DNA of 64,000 nucleotides from JBCCXL01 sp039191605 (GTDB lineage Bacteria; Acidobacteriota; Thermoanaerobaculia; Multivoradales; JAHZIX01), in contig JBCCXL010000006.1 in NCBI GenBank assembly GCA_039191605.1, positions 62,001-126,000 of the forward strand. Direction: 5' to 3'. Under the pieces are notes generated by a model, which saw only the letters and a list, made by a program, of their open reading frames with translations, ran no database searches and was not told the DNA's origin. Shown here piece after piece: positions 27,101-46,715 of the stretch (the first letter of the stretch is position 1; each line of letters starts with the position of its first letter). The position numbers were made by a program, and so were the translations under genes.

Positions 27101-28795
27101 ACCAGGGCGCAGCAGCGGTCGATGAGCTGGCGCGCTTCGGCCTCGCGCCGGTAAACCGAGGCGAGGGCACCGGGGCGCTGGGTTCCCTGCCCCGGAATCA
27201 GCAGGCCGCAGGGCACCGAGGCCCCGTCCACAAAAGCGCGAAGAATTCGCTTCGAGCGGCGCACCGCCAAGGTTCTCAACGCCTCTTCGCGGCCCCAGCA
27301 GCGCAGAGCGAAACGGTGTCCAAAGGCCCGCCGCCCGGCATGGAGAGTGAAGGCGACATCCCTCAAATCCTTGTCGCGATGACGGTGGAGATCGATCATC
27401 AGGCGATTCGTCGCTTCGTCGAGGGCGCTCTCGGTGCGCGCCGAGAGCAGCAGGAGATGCTCCCGGGGAGCCCCCTGGGAAGCCCGAGGAGCAGCGGCCG
27501 GGGCCTGCTCCACCACCACGTGAGAGTTGGTTCCGCCGATGCCGAAGGAGGACACCCCGGCCCGGCGGAGCCCGCCACCCTGGGGCCAGGGCTTGGCCCG
27601 AGACGGCACCCGCAGCTTCGCCGACTCCAGATCGAGACCGGGATGGGGGCTCTCGAAGTGCGCGCTGGGAGGCAGCACCCCCCGCTCCATGGAGAGCACC
27701 GCCTTGATCAAGCCCGCCACCCCCGCAGCGGCGTCCGCGTGGCCGATATTGGTCTTCACCGACCCCAGCAGCACGGGCTGCTGCCGCTGCCGGCGAGAGC
27801 CAAAGACCTTGCCCAGCGCCGCCACCTCCACGGAATCCCCCAGCGCGGTGCCGGTGCCGTGGGCCTCCACGTAATCGACGGAATCCGCGCTCCAGCCCGC
27901 CTGGGCGAGGGCGGCGGAGATCACCTGCACTTGCCCGTCGACGCTGGGAGCCGTATAGCCCACCTTATGGGCGCCGTCGTTGTTGATCGCGGAACCGCGG
28001 ATCACCGCCCGAATGTCGTCGCCGTCGGCGATCGCGTCGGCGAGGCGCTTGAGGGCGACGATGCCCACCCCCTCGCCGGGCACCGTGCCCGCCGCCCGGT
28101 GATCGAAGGCCCGACAATGCCCGTCCGGGGAGCTGATGCCCCCTTCCTGATACGAATAACCCCGCTTGCGCTGTTCCCCCACCGAGACGCCGCCCGCCAG
28201 GGCGATCTCGCACTCCCCCTGAATCAGGCTCTGGCAGGCGAGATGGACCGCCACCAACGAGGTGGAACAGGCGGTCTGTACATCCACGCTGGGGCCCCGC
28301 AGGTCGAGCTTGTAGGACGCCCGGGTGGTGAGAAAGTCTTTATCGTTGGCCATCGTCGCCTGATAACCGCCGACCGCCGCCATCGCCCTGGGGTCCGTCA
28401 CCAGACGCAGCCCATAGGTGCTCAGGGAAGTGCCGGCGAAAATGCCTACGGCGTCGCCGCGGGGATCTCCGTAGCCGGCGTCCTCGAGGGCCTCCCAGGC
28501 GCATTCCAGGAACAGGCGCTGCTGCGGATCCAGCGCCCGGGCCTCCGCCGGGCTCATGTCGAAATGCTCGGCGTCGAACCACTCCGCCCGCCCCAAAACG
28601 CCAGCGACGGGCACGAAATGGGCGTCCTCAACGCTGCTTCGAGGTACGCCAGCGGCCACCATCTCCTCCGTCGAGAAGCGGCTCAGACCTTCCCTGCCGC
28701 GATACAGCAGCTCCCAGAACTCTTCGAGATCGGCGGCGCCGGGAAAGCGGCCGGCGAGGCCGATGATGGCGACGCCGTCGCTGATCCTGGAGGCC
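24190..28795 (-). other. PKS module: KS-AT-KR-ACP
   Basis: KS Cys1277 (TACSTS), EAHGTGTALGD and KTNIGH are present. The AT is malonyl-type (GHSLGE, HAFHS). The ~280 residues between AT and the KR catalytic half look like a KR structural subdomain; no dehydratase HxxxGxxxxP or methyltransferase glycine loop was seen. KR has its NADPH loop, a Ser-rich SSLSS segment, Tyr2422 and the following Asn, so it should be active. It lacks the LDD of B-type KRs, and stereochemistry is not assigned. Confidence 0.92.
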
Positions 28796-31700
28796 GGCGC
28801 CCCAGCGCCGCGGGCCGCGATGCTCCCCGCCTCGGCTCCGTGGCTCGCCTCTTCGACCTCCGTCGCCAGCGAATCCTGAGCCGCCGCCGGCTCTTCCCCG
28901 CCCTCTGCCAGATGCCGCGCCAGGTCCACCACGGTGGGATGCCACAGCAGATCCACCAGCTCCAGCGGACGGCCGAGACGATCCCGCAGCAGGCTCTGCA
29001 CCTGCATCAGGCGTAGGGAATGTCCCCCGACCTCGAAGAAGTTTTCGTCCCGCCCCACCGACTCCAGGCCCAGGACCTCGCACCAGGTTTCGGCGATGGT
29101 CGACTCCAGCTCGCCGACGGGCGCCGCCGCGTCGCCACCGTCGGGAGCGCTCTCCGGCAGGGCGTTGCGGTCGATCTTGCCTCCGGGAGTCCGGGGCAGC
29201 TCCTCCAGGCGAATCAGCTGGCTGGGAACCATGTATTGGGGCAGTCGGTCGAGAAGGTGATTCCGCAGCGCCTCATGATCCGGAGAGGTCGCCTGCGGAT
29301 CGGGAGCCCACCAGCCCATCAGCACCCCGCCCCGACGGGCGTCCACCGCCGCCTCCGAAACCCCCGGATGAGATCGCAGCGCGCTCTCCACCTCCCCCGG
29401 CTCGATGCGGTATCCGCGAACTTTCACCTGGCGATCCACCCGGCTGAGAAATTCGATCTCGCCGTTGTCGCGATGGCGGCCGAGGTCGCCGCTACGGTAG
29501 AGCCGCGCTCCGGCGGCGCCGAAGGGGTCCGGCACGAAGCTCGCCGCGGTGCGGCCGGGACGGGCCAAATATCCCCGGGCCAGGCCTTCTCCGCCGATGA
29601 CGATCTCCCCCGGCAGCCCGGAGGGCACCAGCTCCAGCTTCGGGCTCAGCACATAGACGCGCTTGTCCGCCACCGGATAGCCGATGGAGGGAATGCCCTG
29701 CCCCGCGCTGCAGCGAATGTAGCTGGCGCAGACAGAAGCCTCCGTCGGGCCGTAGGCGTTGAGAAAACGCCGCTTCGGCGCCCAGCGATGCAGGATGTCC
29801 TCGGTGCAGGCTTCGCCAGCGGAGATGATCGAGCTCAGGATCTCGGGATCCACCGCCGGCAGCACGGCGAGGGTGGACGGCGGCGCGATCAGGCTGTTGA
29901 CCCCCAGGCCCTCGATGAGCGCCTTGAGCGGCTCCCCCGGCAGTCGATCCTGCTCCTGCGACAGCACCAGCGTGCCCCCAGCCCCCAGGCCGGAGACATA
30001 TTCCGCCACCGAGGCGTCGAAGCTCGGCGAGGCGAAGAGCAGAATCCGTCGGGACGGGGCGACGATCTCCATATCGTCGATGAAGAGCCCGGCCATATGA
30101 TCCAGCGCTCGCCGCGAAATCCCCACTCCCTTCGGCACCCCCGTCGATCCGGAGGTGTAGATGATGTAGGCGAGATCCTGAGGGTCGCAGCTCGCCGGCT
30201 CCGAGGCCGCCCCGCCGGGGGGCGGAGCGTCGAAGGGATCCGGCACTTCGAAATGGGCAATCCCGGCGTCCCGGGCAGAGGCTAGGAGTGAATGATCCCT
30301 GGTTTCCGACGTGTTCAACACCACCGCCACCGCGGCATCCTGCAACATGAACTCGAGGCGCTGCAGCGGCCAGTCCGGATCCAGCGGCAGATACGCCGCA
30401 CCGATCCTCAGGGCCGCCAGCACCGCCACCGGCAGCTGTCCACAGCGGCCCATCAACAGCGCCACCCGCGGCTGTTCCCCCGCGGGCTTTCCGGCCAGGG
30501 CGGCGGCGAGCTGATCGCCCAGCGCCGCGGCGGCGAGGTTCAGTTCGAGGTAGCTCAGGGTGCGTTCCGCCGCGCCGTCCCCGCCCTTGCTTCCCTTCAC
30601 CAGGGCGGGGCGCTGGGGGCTTTGCTGCACCACCTGCCGGAAGCGCTCCAGGAAGCCAGCCCCGCGCCCCGCGGGCTCCTTCCCGGCCACCGCTTCATCA
30701 GCGACGAGGGCTCTGGGGGAACGGCTCCATTCTTCTACCAGCTGTCGTCGCTCAGCGCCGGTGACTTCGAAGAGGGAACCCACGGTGGTGGCGCCATCGG
30801 CCCGGGCCAGGCGCCGAAACAGGTCCTCGAGACGATCCAGCAGCCCGTGGACCTCGGTTTCCGTCATCCGGCTGTGGAGAAATACCGCCCGCAGCAGCAG
30901 CTGCTCCCGCGGCGCCACCCCCAGGGTCAGCGGGTAATTGGTGCGCTCCAGCACATCCGGCGCCCGCAGCGTCAGAGTCGATACCCGTTCCGCTTCCTCT
31001 TCCCCGTCGCCGGTCTGGGGGAGCGGGTAATTCTCGAACACCAGCAGAGTCTCGAAGAGGGGCCACCCCGGCGGGGTGGCGGCGAGGCCCTGAACCTCCA
31101 CCAGGGGGGTCCACTCGTAGCGCAGGCGCTCGTTCTGATCTCCCTGGAGACGCCGCAGCCACTCCATCACCGGCAGCTGCGCCGGCAGCTGGACCCGCAC
31201 CGGCACCGTGTTGATGAACAACCCCACCATCGCCTCGACGCCGGTCAGCTGCGCCGGCCGGCCGGAAGCCGTGGCGCCGAACACCACGTCCCGGCTGCCG
31301 GTGTAGAGAGCTAGGGCCAGGGCCCAGGCGGCCTGCACCGTGGCGTTCAGGGTGGCCCGGCTGCGCCGCGCCAGCTCCCCCAGCGCCACCGTGGTGTCCC
31401 GATCCAGCGCGCGGTTGATGATCCTGCCGGAATCCGTCTCCGGGCTGGGGGGCGATGGCGGGAAGGGGGTGGGGACCTCGAAGCCCTGCAGCGCGCGGCG
31501 CCAATACTCCAGCGCCCGATCCTTCTGCTGCCGTCGCAGCCACAGGATGTAGTCCTTGTAGGGACGACGCTGGGCGAGGGATACGGAGACGCCGGACTCC
31601 AGGCCGCGGTAGACCGTGAAGACCTCTTCCAGCACCATCGGCACCGACCAGCCGTCCAGCAGCAGGTGAGGGTAGGTCCACAGGAAGGTGTGGCGCCGCG

Positions 31701-32097
31701 GCCCGCGGCGAAAGAGAGTCAGCCGCAGCAGCGGCACCTGATCTAGAGAGAACCCCCGCGCCAGGTCTTCCTCTAGCCAGGCGCTCCAGCGCTGATCCGC
31801 TCCAGCCTCCGCCAGCGAGCTCCAATCCTCGACCCGCACCTCGATGGTGAGACGGCGATGGACCAACTGCACCGGGTGACTGAGGTCCTCCCAGGCGAAG
31901 GCCGTGCGCAGCACCGGATGCTGATCCACCACCCGCTGCCAGGCCTGGCGGAAGAGAGCGACCTGCAGCTCCCCCTCCAGCTCGCAGTGGAATTGCTCCA
32001 GGTAATGCCCCGAAGACGGATGCTGCTGCATATGGAAGAGCATCCCCTGCTGCAGGGGGGAAAGAGCATAGAAGTCTTCGAACTTTTCGCGGTTCAT
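24190..32097 (-). CDS. Hybrid NRPS/PKS: C-A-PCP / KS-AT-KR-ACP
   Basis: 2635 aa; ATG at 32097, 19 nt after the previous stop. Domains in order: C 8-440, a DCL-type domain (FYALSPLQQGMLFH; PHLLLDGW keeps the catalytic second His); A 465-975 (YTSGSTGVPKG, NAYGPTE, GGKIDR); PCP ~1026 (GGHSLRL); KS 1105-1533 with Cys1277; AT 1630-1935 with Ser1727 in GHSLGE and HAFHS (malonyl type); KR ~1975-2500 with TGGLGRLG and Tyr2422 in YAAAN; ACP ~2562 (GGDSLLATE). It starts almost directly at the C domain, suiting transfer from the E-terminated 3710-aa protein. The C-terminus is a Gln/Glu/Arg-rich tail containing a short repeat. It adds one amino acid and extends it by a beta-hydroxy acetate unit. Confidence 0.96.
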   Translation of the reverse strand: MNREKFEDFYALSPLQQGMLFHMQQHPSSGHYLEQFHCELEGELQVALFRQAWQRVVDQHPVLRTAFAWEDLSHPVQLVHRRLTIEVRVEDWSSLAEAGADQRWSAWLEEDLARGFSLDQVPLLRLTLFRRGPRRHTFLWTYPHLLLDGWSVPMVLEEVFTVYRGLESGVSVSLAQRRPYKDYILWLRRQQKDRALEYWRRALQGFEVPTPFPPSPPSPETDSGRIINRALDRDTTVALGELARRSRATLNATVQAAWALALALYTGSRDVVFGATASGRPAQLTGVEAMVGLFINTVPVRVQLPAQLPVMEWLRRLQGDQNERLRYEWTPLVEVQGLAATPPGWPLFETLLVFENYPLPQTGDGEEEAERVSTLTLRAPDVLERTNYPLTLGVAPREQLLLRAVFLHSRMTETEVHGLLDRLEDLFRRLARADGATTVGSLFEVTGAERRQLVEEWSRSPRALVADEAVAGKEPAGRGAGFLERFRQVVQQSPQRPALVKGSKGGDGAAERTLSYLELNLAAAALGDQLAAALAGKPAGEQPRVALLMGRCGQLPVAVLAALRIGAAYLPLDPDWPLQRLEFMLQDAAVAVVLNTSETRDHSLLASARDAGIAHFEVPDPFDAPPPGGAASEPASCDPQDLAYIIYTSGSTGVPKGVGISRRALDHMAGLFIDDMEIVAPSRRILLFASPSFDASVAEYVSGLGAGGTLVLSQEQDRLPGEPLKALIEGLGVNSLIAPPSTLAVLPAVDPEILSSIISAGEACTEDILHRWAPKRRFLNAYGPTEASVCASYIRCSAGQGIPSIGYPVADKRVYVLSPKLELVPSGLPGEIVIGGEGLARGYLARPGRTAASFVPDPFGAAGARLYRSGDLGRHRDNGEIEFLSRVDRQVKVRGYRIEPGEVESALRSHPGVSEAAVDARRGGVLMGWWAPDPQATSPDHEALRNHLLDRLPQYMVPSQLIRLEELPRTPGGKIDRNALPESAPDGGDAAAPVGELESTIAETWCEVLGLESVGRDENFFEVGGHSLRLMQVQSLLRDRLGRPLELVDLLWHPTVVDLARHLAEGGEEPAAAQDSLATEVEEASHGAEAGSIAARGAGAPASRISDGVAIIGLAGRFPGAADLEEFWELLYRGREGLSRFSTEEMVAAGVPRSSVEDAHFVPVAGVLGRAEWFDAEHFDMSPAEARALDPQQRLFLECAWEALEDAGYGDPRGDAVGIFAGTSLSTYGLRLVTDPRAMAAVGGYQATMANDKDFLTTRASYKLDLRGPSVDVQTACSTSLVAVHLACQSLIQGECEIALAGGVSVGEQRKRGYSYQEGGISSPDGHCRAFDHRAAGTVPGEGVGIVALKRLADAIADGDDIRAVIRGSAINNDGAHKVGYTAPSVDGQVQVISAALAQAGWSADSVDYVEAHGTGTALGDSVEVAALGKVFGSRRQRQQPVLLGSVKTNIGHADAAAGVAGLIKAVLSMERGVLPPSAHFESPHPGLDLESAKLRVPSRAKPWPQGGGLRRAGVSSFGIGGTNSHVVVEQAPAAAPRASQGAPREHLLLLSARTESALDEATNRLMIDLHRHRDKDLRDVAFTLHAGRRAFGHRFALRCWGREEALRTLAVRRSKRILRAFVDGASVPCGLLIPGQGTQRPGALASVYRREAEARQLIDRCCALVAQQLGLDLRDLLVHASPEDENSAEALRSTRVAQPALFISSYVAARQLLAQGLRPAAILGHSLGEYVAACLAEVLTLEDALGTVAMRARWMAECPEGSMLAVALGPEALEKLKQELPEDVNLAAINSDRRCVLSGSAAAIAEVRRLLEQQRGISCRLLETSHAFHSPLMTSAAKALEAHMEKVTLRAPQIPYLSTLSGDWARLEEIENPSYWRRHMLEPVRFAAALDTLQDGRRWALVDVGPGETLARLSRRHQSRPAVISAGRSGDFDGTETLAQLWLHGVELRTRDLHRSHRRVSLPTYPFERRRFWLDDHTAQSVAPPVASRGLTAVVPGWRPAASRLPVELPAGLLNAVLLMDETPWAERLAQALEAAGGAPIRVRCAADAGLRREGEGRFTLDPKIAAQWRELMTALAEGETKTEPADSAAEADAGPRERFAVDLRWAQRDREGAAATLEDRLEDRFFDPVDAVLAATTGSGAIRRYCLVGSGLLGPWEEDLDPGASAVVAALRSLTQELADSEVQIVEIGPRRAVEIPRVLAELAAGEASEVALEGRRRWLPVFQPLELPPPASAQTSSTQERGATGGGALITGGLGRLGLVLAKHLLQNWVKACALLHRGLFPGRSDWDDWLAMRGENNVVSRRILAVRRIEEDTGGQVVVIPGDVASLSAMRRGLDSARRELGSITRIYHLAGTTDPGYFPLMESASREVFETHFRAKAQGIENLTEILRHAEWSSEVELHVAFSSLSSELAGLGFGPYAAANRFMDAFAQRESLRDGVPWVSVAWDGWDLRDDVETPLDGALRPAEALGLLDRLLAASGEPRVLIAARAFEERRQRSLGRAAGEQQRSESGRDRPTLPTAFRAVETPLQGRIAEIWRQHLGYEDIGIDDDFFELGGDSLLATELMTKLRRELGVDLPLSALLHGPTIAGVARSAESLQRELEDQASEPTPDRQEGQEQQEGQEQREREAAR
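24213..24248. repeat. Two 18-bp tandem units in the C-terminal tail of the 2635-aa protein
   Basis: Units 24213-24230 and 24231-24248 differ at one base and encode the repeated EGQEQ segment. This is a low-complexity tail and a plausible hotspot for slippage or assembly error. Confidence 0.85.
28800..32097 (-). other. Module: C(DCL)-A(aromatic-like)-PCP
   Basis: The pocket reads D-A-A-I-I-A-A-V-C. The frame is that of phenylalanine/tyrosine domains (DAWTIAAVCK) with positions 239 and 278 changed to Ala and Ile, suggesting a different or enlarged aromatic/hydrophobic substrate. The aminoacyl unit is then extended by the KR-containing PKS module. Confidence 0.8.
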
Positions 32098-32116
32098 TCG
32101 GGTCTCTCGATTCGGC

Positions 32117-43245
<11,129 letters not shown>

Positions 43246-43249
<4 letters not shown>

Positions 43250-46200
43250 CGGAAATCCCCTCGCTCACCGCGGCCGCGCCCTCGGCGCCGCTGTAGTCTC
43301 CGCCGCCCTTCTTTGAGCCGCTGGATTCGTTCGTCTTCCTGCTCCTGGCGCTGCTCTTCCTGACGCTGCTCCTGGCTCAGCCGCTGAGCGAGCTGGGAGA
43401 TGGTGGGAAATTGGAACATCTCCGCCACCGGCAGCTCGACCCCCAGCTCCTGACGCAGCCGACCATGGACCGTCAGCAGCAGCAGGGAGTGCCCTCCCGC
43501 CTCGAAGAAGCTCTCTTCGACGCCGATTTCGTCCACCCCCAGCACCTCCTGCCAGAGAGCGGCGAGACGACGCTCCAGGGCGCTGCGGGGCGCCACGAAG
43601 CTGCCGGACGTCGCCGCCGCCGCCACCGGACGCAGCTGCCGGCGGTCGATCTTGCCGTTGGGGGTCAGCGGCCAGCGATCCACCACCACGAAATGGGAGG
43701 GGATCATGTATTCCGGCAAATGCCGGCCGCAATGCTCTCGCAGCCGCGAGGTCTCGAGGCGCTCCTCAGCCCCGACGGCAACCCCAATATCGGCCCCGGT
43801 ATCGGCCCCCGCAGCGGCCCTCCCAGCGGCCCCGGAGGCCCCCGGTGCCGGCTCTAGGTAGGCCACCAGGCGGCGGTCCCCGGGGCGATCCTCCCGCACC
43901 AGGGCGACGCAGCGGCGCACCGCCGAAAGGTCTTCCAGGGTCGTCTCGATCTCCCCCAGCTCGATTCGCAGGCCGCGGATCTTGACCTGGTGGTCGAGGC
44001 GGCCGATGAAGGCCAGGGTGCCGTCTTCACGGCGGCGAGCGAGGTCTCCGGTGCGGTAGAGGCGCGCGCCGGGGCGACCGCAGAAGGGGTCGACGACGAA
44101 GCGCTCGGCGGTCAGCGCCGGGCGTCCTCCATACCCCCGGGCGAGACCGGCGCCGCCGATGTACAGCTCCCCCGGAACGCCCACCGGTACCGGTTCGTGG
44201 CCCGCGCCGAGGAGATGAATCTCGGTATTGGCGATCGGTCCACCGAGGTCCACCCAGCCCTCGGCGAGGGATTCCCGATGCACCCGCTGAGTGGCGGACC
44301 ACACGGTGGTCTCGGTGGGTCCGTAGAGATTCCACAGGCTCCCCGCCTCGCCGAGGGCCTCCAGCAGCCGCCGAGCGAGGTCCGCCGGCAGAGCCTCGCC
44401 CCCGCACAGCGCCCGAAGGCCTCGGCGCCCCGCGCCGGGCGATCTCCAGCCGGCCGCCAGGAGCAGCTCCCAGGTCACCGGGGTGGCCTGCAAAATGCTG
44501 ATCTCGGCACTCTCCAGACGCCGCGCCAAGGCCGCGCCGTCGGTGACCTCTTGCGCCGTCGCCACCACCACTTCCGCCCCCACCCACAGGGGCAGGAAGA
44601 GCTCCAGACCGGCGATATCGAAGGAGAGGGAGGTCACCGCCAACCAGCGATCGGCGGCGTTACAGCCCGGCGCCTCGGCCATCGAGGCGAGGAAGTTGAG
44701 CAGCGCCCCATGGGAGATCTCGGTGCCCTTGGGGCGACCGGTGGAGCCCGAGGTGTAGATCACGTAGGCCAGCTCGTCGGCCCACCGGGGCGCGGCGCCA
44801 AAGTCCGTCGTCGTCGTGACCGTGGCCGCTGCCGTCGACGCCAGCTCCAGCGCCGCATCCCGCAGCAGAGATTCCAGCCGCAGCAGCCGGGCTCCCGGCG
44901 TCGGCGGCAGGGAATCTTCCAGCGCCTCCTGGGTCAACACCACCGGCAGGGAGCTGCCGGCGGCAGCATCCGCCAGCATGAAGGCCAGGCGCTCCGCGGG
45001 ATAGGCGGGATCCAGCGGCAGATAGGCGGCGCTGGTCATCCATACTCCCAGCAGCGCCGCCGGCAGATCGGCGCCGCGGTGCAGGCAGACCGCCACCAGG
45101 GTTTGAGGGCCCGCCCCCGCCGCCCGCAGCCGTCGAGCGACCCGCTGGGCCCGCTGCAACAGCTCGCCGCGGCTTCGGGTCTCGTCGCCGAAGCGCACCG
45201 CCGGAGCCTGGGGGGCTTCCAGCGCCAGCTCCTGGATCCGCCGCAGCGAGCTGGAGTGGTGGATCCCCTCCACGGCGGTGGCGTTCCACGTCTCCAGCAG
45301 CTGCCGCCGCTCCGCCTCAGCGAGCATCGAGAGGGAATCCAGGGGCGCCTCGGGGGCAGTCGCCATGGCCGCCAACAGGCGTTCCAGATGCCCCGCCATG
45401 CGCTCCATGGAAGTCTCGTCGAATTGCTGACGGTGGAAATCCAGCCGCAGGGAGAGGCGCTCCCCCGGCAGCACGAAGAGAGTCAGGGGGTAGTTGGTGC
45501 GCTCCAGCAGCTGGAGGTCCCGCATCACCACCGATGAGCCCTGGGCCTCGTCGGCGAGGGCCTCGGAGACCGGATAATTCTCGAACACCAGCAGGGTTTG
45601 GAAGAGCGCGGCGCCGGCCGGCACGCCGCTCCACCGCTGCACTTCGAAGAGCGGGCTGTGCTCGTGCTGGCGCTGGCCCAGGGAGTGGAGCTGCAGGGCG
45701 TCGAGCCACTGCCCCACCCTCTCCCCGGGCGCCGCCACCAGGCGCAGCGGCAGGGTGTTGATGAAGGGCCCCACCATGCCCTCAACGCCCTCGAGATCCG
45801 CCGGCCGGCCGGCGGTGACGGCGCCGAAGACCACATCTCTCTCGCCGCTGTAGCGGGCCAGCAGCAGCCCCCAGGCTCCCTGCAGCAGGGTCGCCAGGGT
45901 GAGGGAGCGGGCCTTGGAGAAGGCCTTCAAAGCCCGGTCCGAGGAAGGCTCCAGAAAGTGGTCCAGCTGGCCGTGATCCAGCTGGCCGTGATCCAGCTGG
46001 CCGCGACGCAGCACCCCGGGTTCCAGCGCCCCGGGTTCCCCGGCGGCAGCTCCTTCCCGCGGCCTCGGCAGCGCCAAGGTAGTGGGGCCGGTGCGGCCCG
46101 CCAGCTCCCGGGACCAATACTCCCGGGAAGCTTCCAGATCCTGCTTCGCGAGCCATTGAGCGTAGCGGCTAAAGGGCACCGGCGACGGCAGCTGGCTCGC

Positions 46201-46715
46201 CAGATCGACCGCCGGATCGACGGAGCTCTCCCCGAGGCGATAGAGGGTGAGCAGCTCCTCCAGCAGGATCGGCAGGGACCAGCCGTCGAAGAGACCGTGG
46301 TGGTAGCTCCACAGCAGGCGGCTGCCGTCGTCCTCCAGCACCAAGAGGATGCGCAGCAGCGGAGCCGCCGTGAGGTCGAAGCCGCGGCGGCGATCCGCCG
46401 CCAGCAGATCCTGCCACCGGGCGGAACGCTGGCCCGGCGAGGGCAGCCCCCGCAGATCCAGCACCGTCCAGGGGATCGTCACCTCGCGATGCACCACCTG
46501 CAGCGGCTGGCGCAGACCCTCCCACAGGAAGCTGGCGCGAAGCACCTCGTGGCGGCGGGCCAGGGCCTGGAAGCAGCGCTGGAAGAGCTGCAGATCAAGA
46601 GGGCCCTGGATGCGCCCCTGGAGCTGCTGGAAATACGCCGCGGTGGACGGGTCCTGGAGCGAGTGGAAGAGCATTCCCAGCTGCAGCGGCGCCAGGGGAT
46701 AGGCGTCCTCTACCG
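43246..46715 (-). other. Module 4 of the 5445-aa NRPS: C(DCL)-A(Gly-like)-PCP
   Basis: C has HHGLFDGW and starts VEDAYPLAPLQ. The A pocket reads D-I-L-Q-L-G-L-V-W, one change from the glycine code DILQLGLIWK. PCP is FFEAGGHSLLLL. Its product is extended by the KS at the start of the next protein. Confidence 0.87.
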
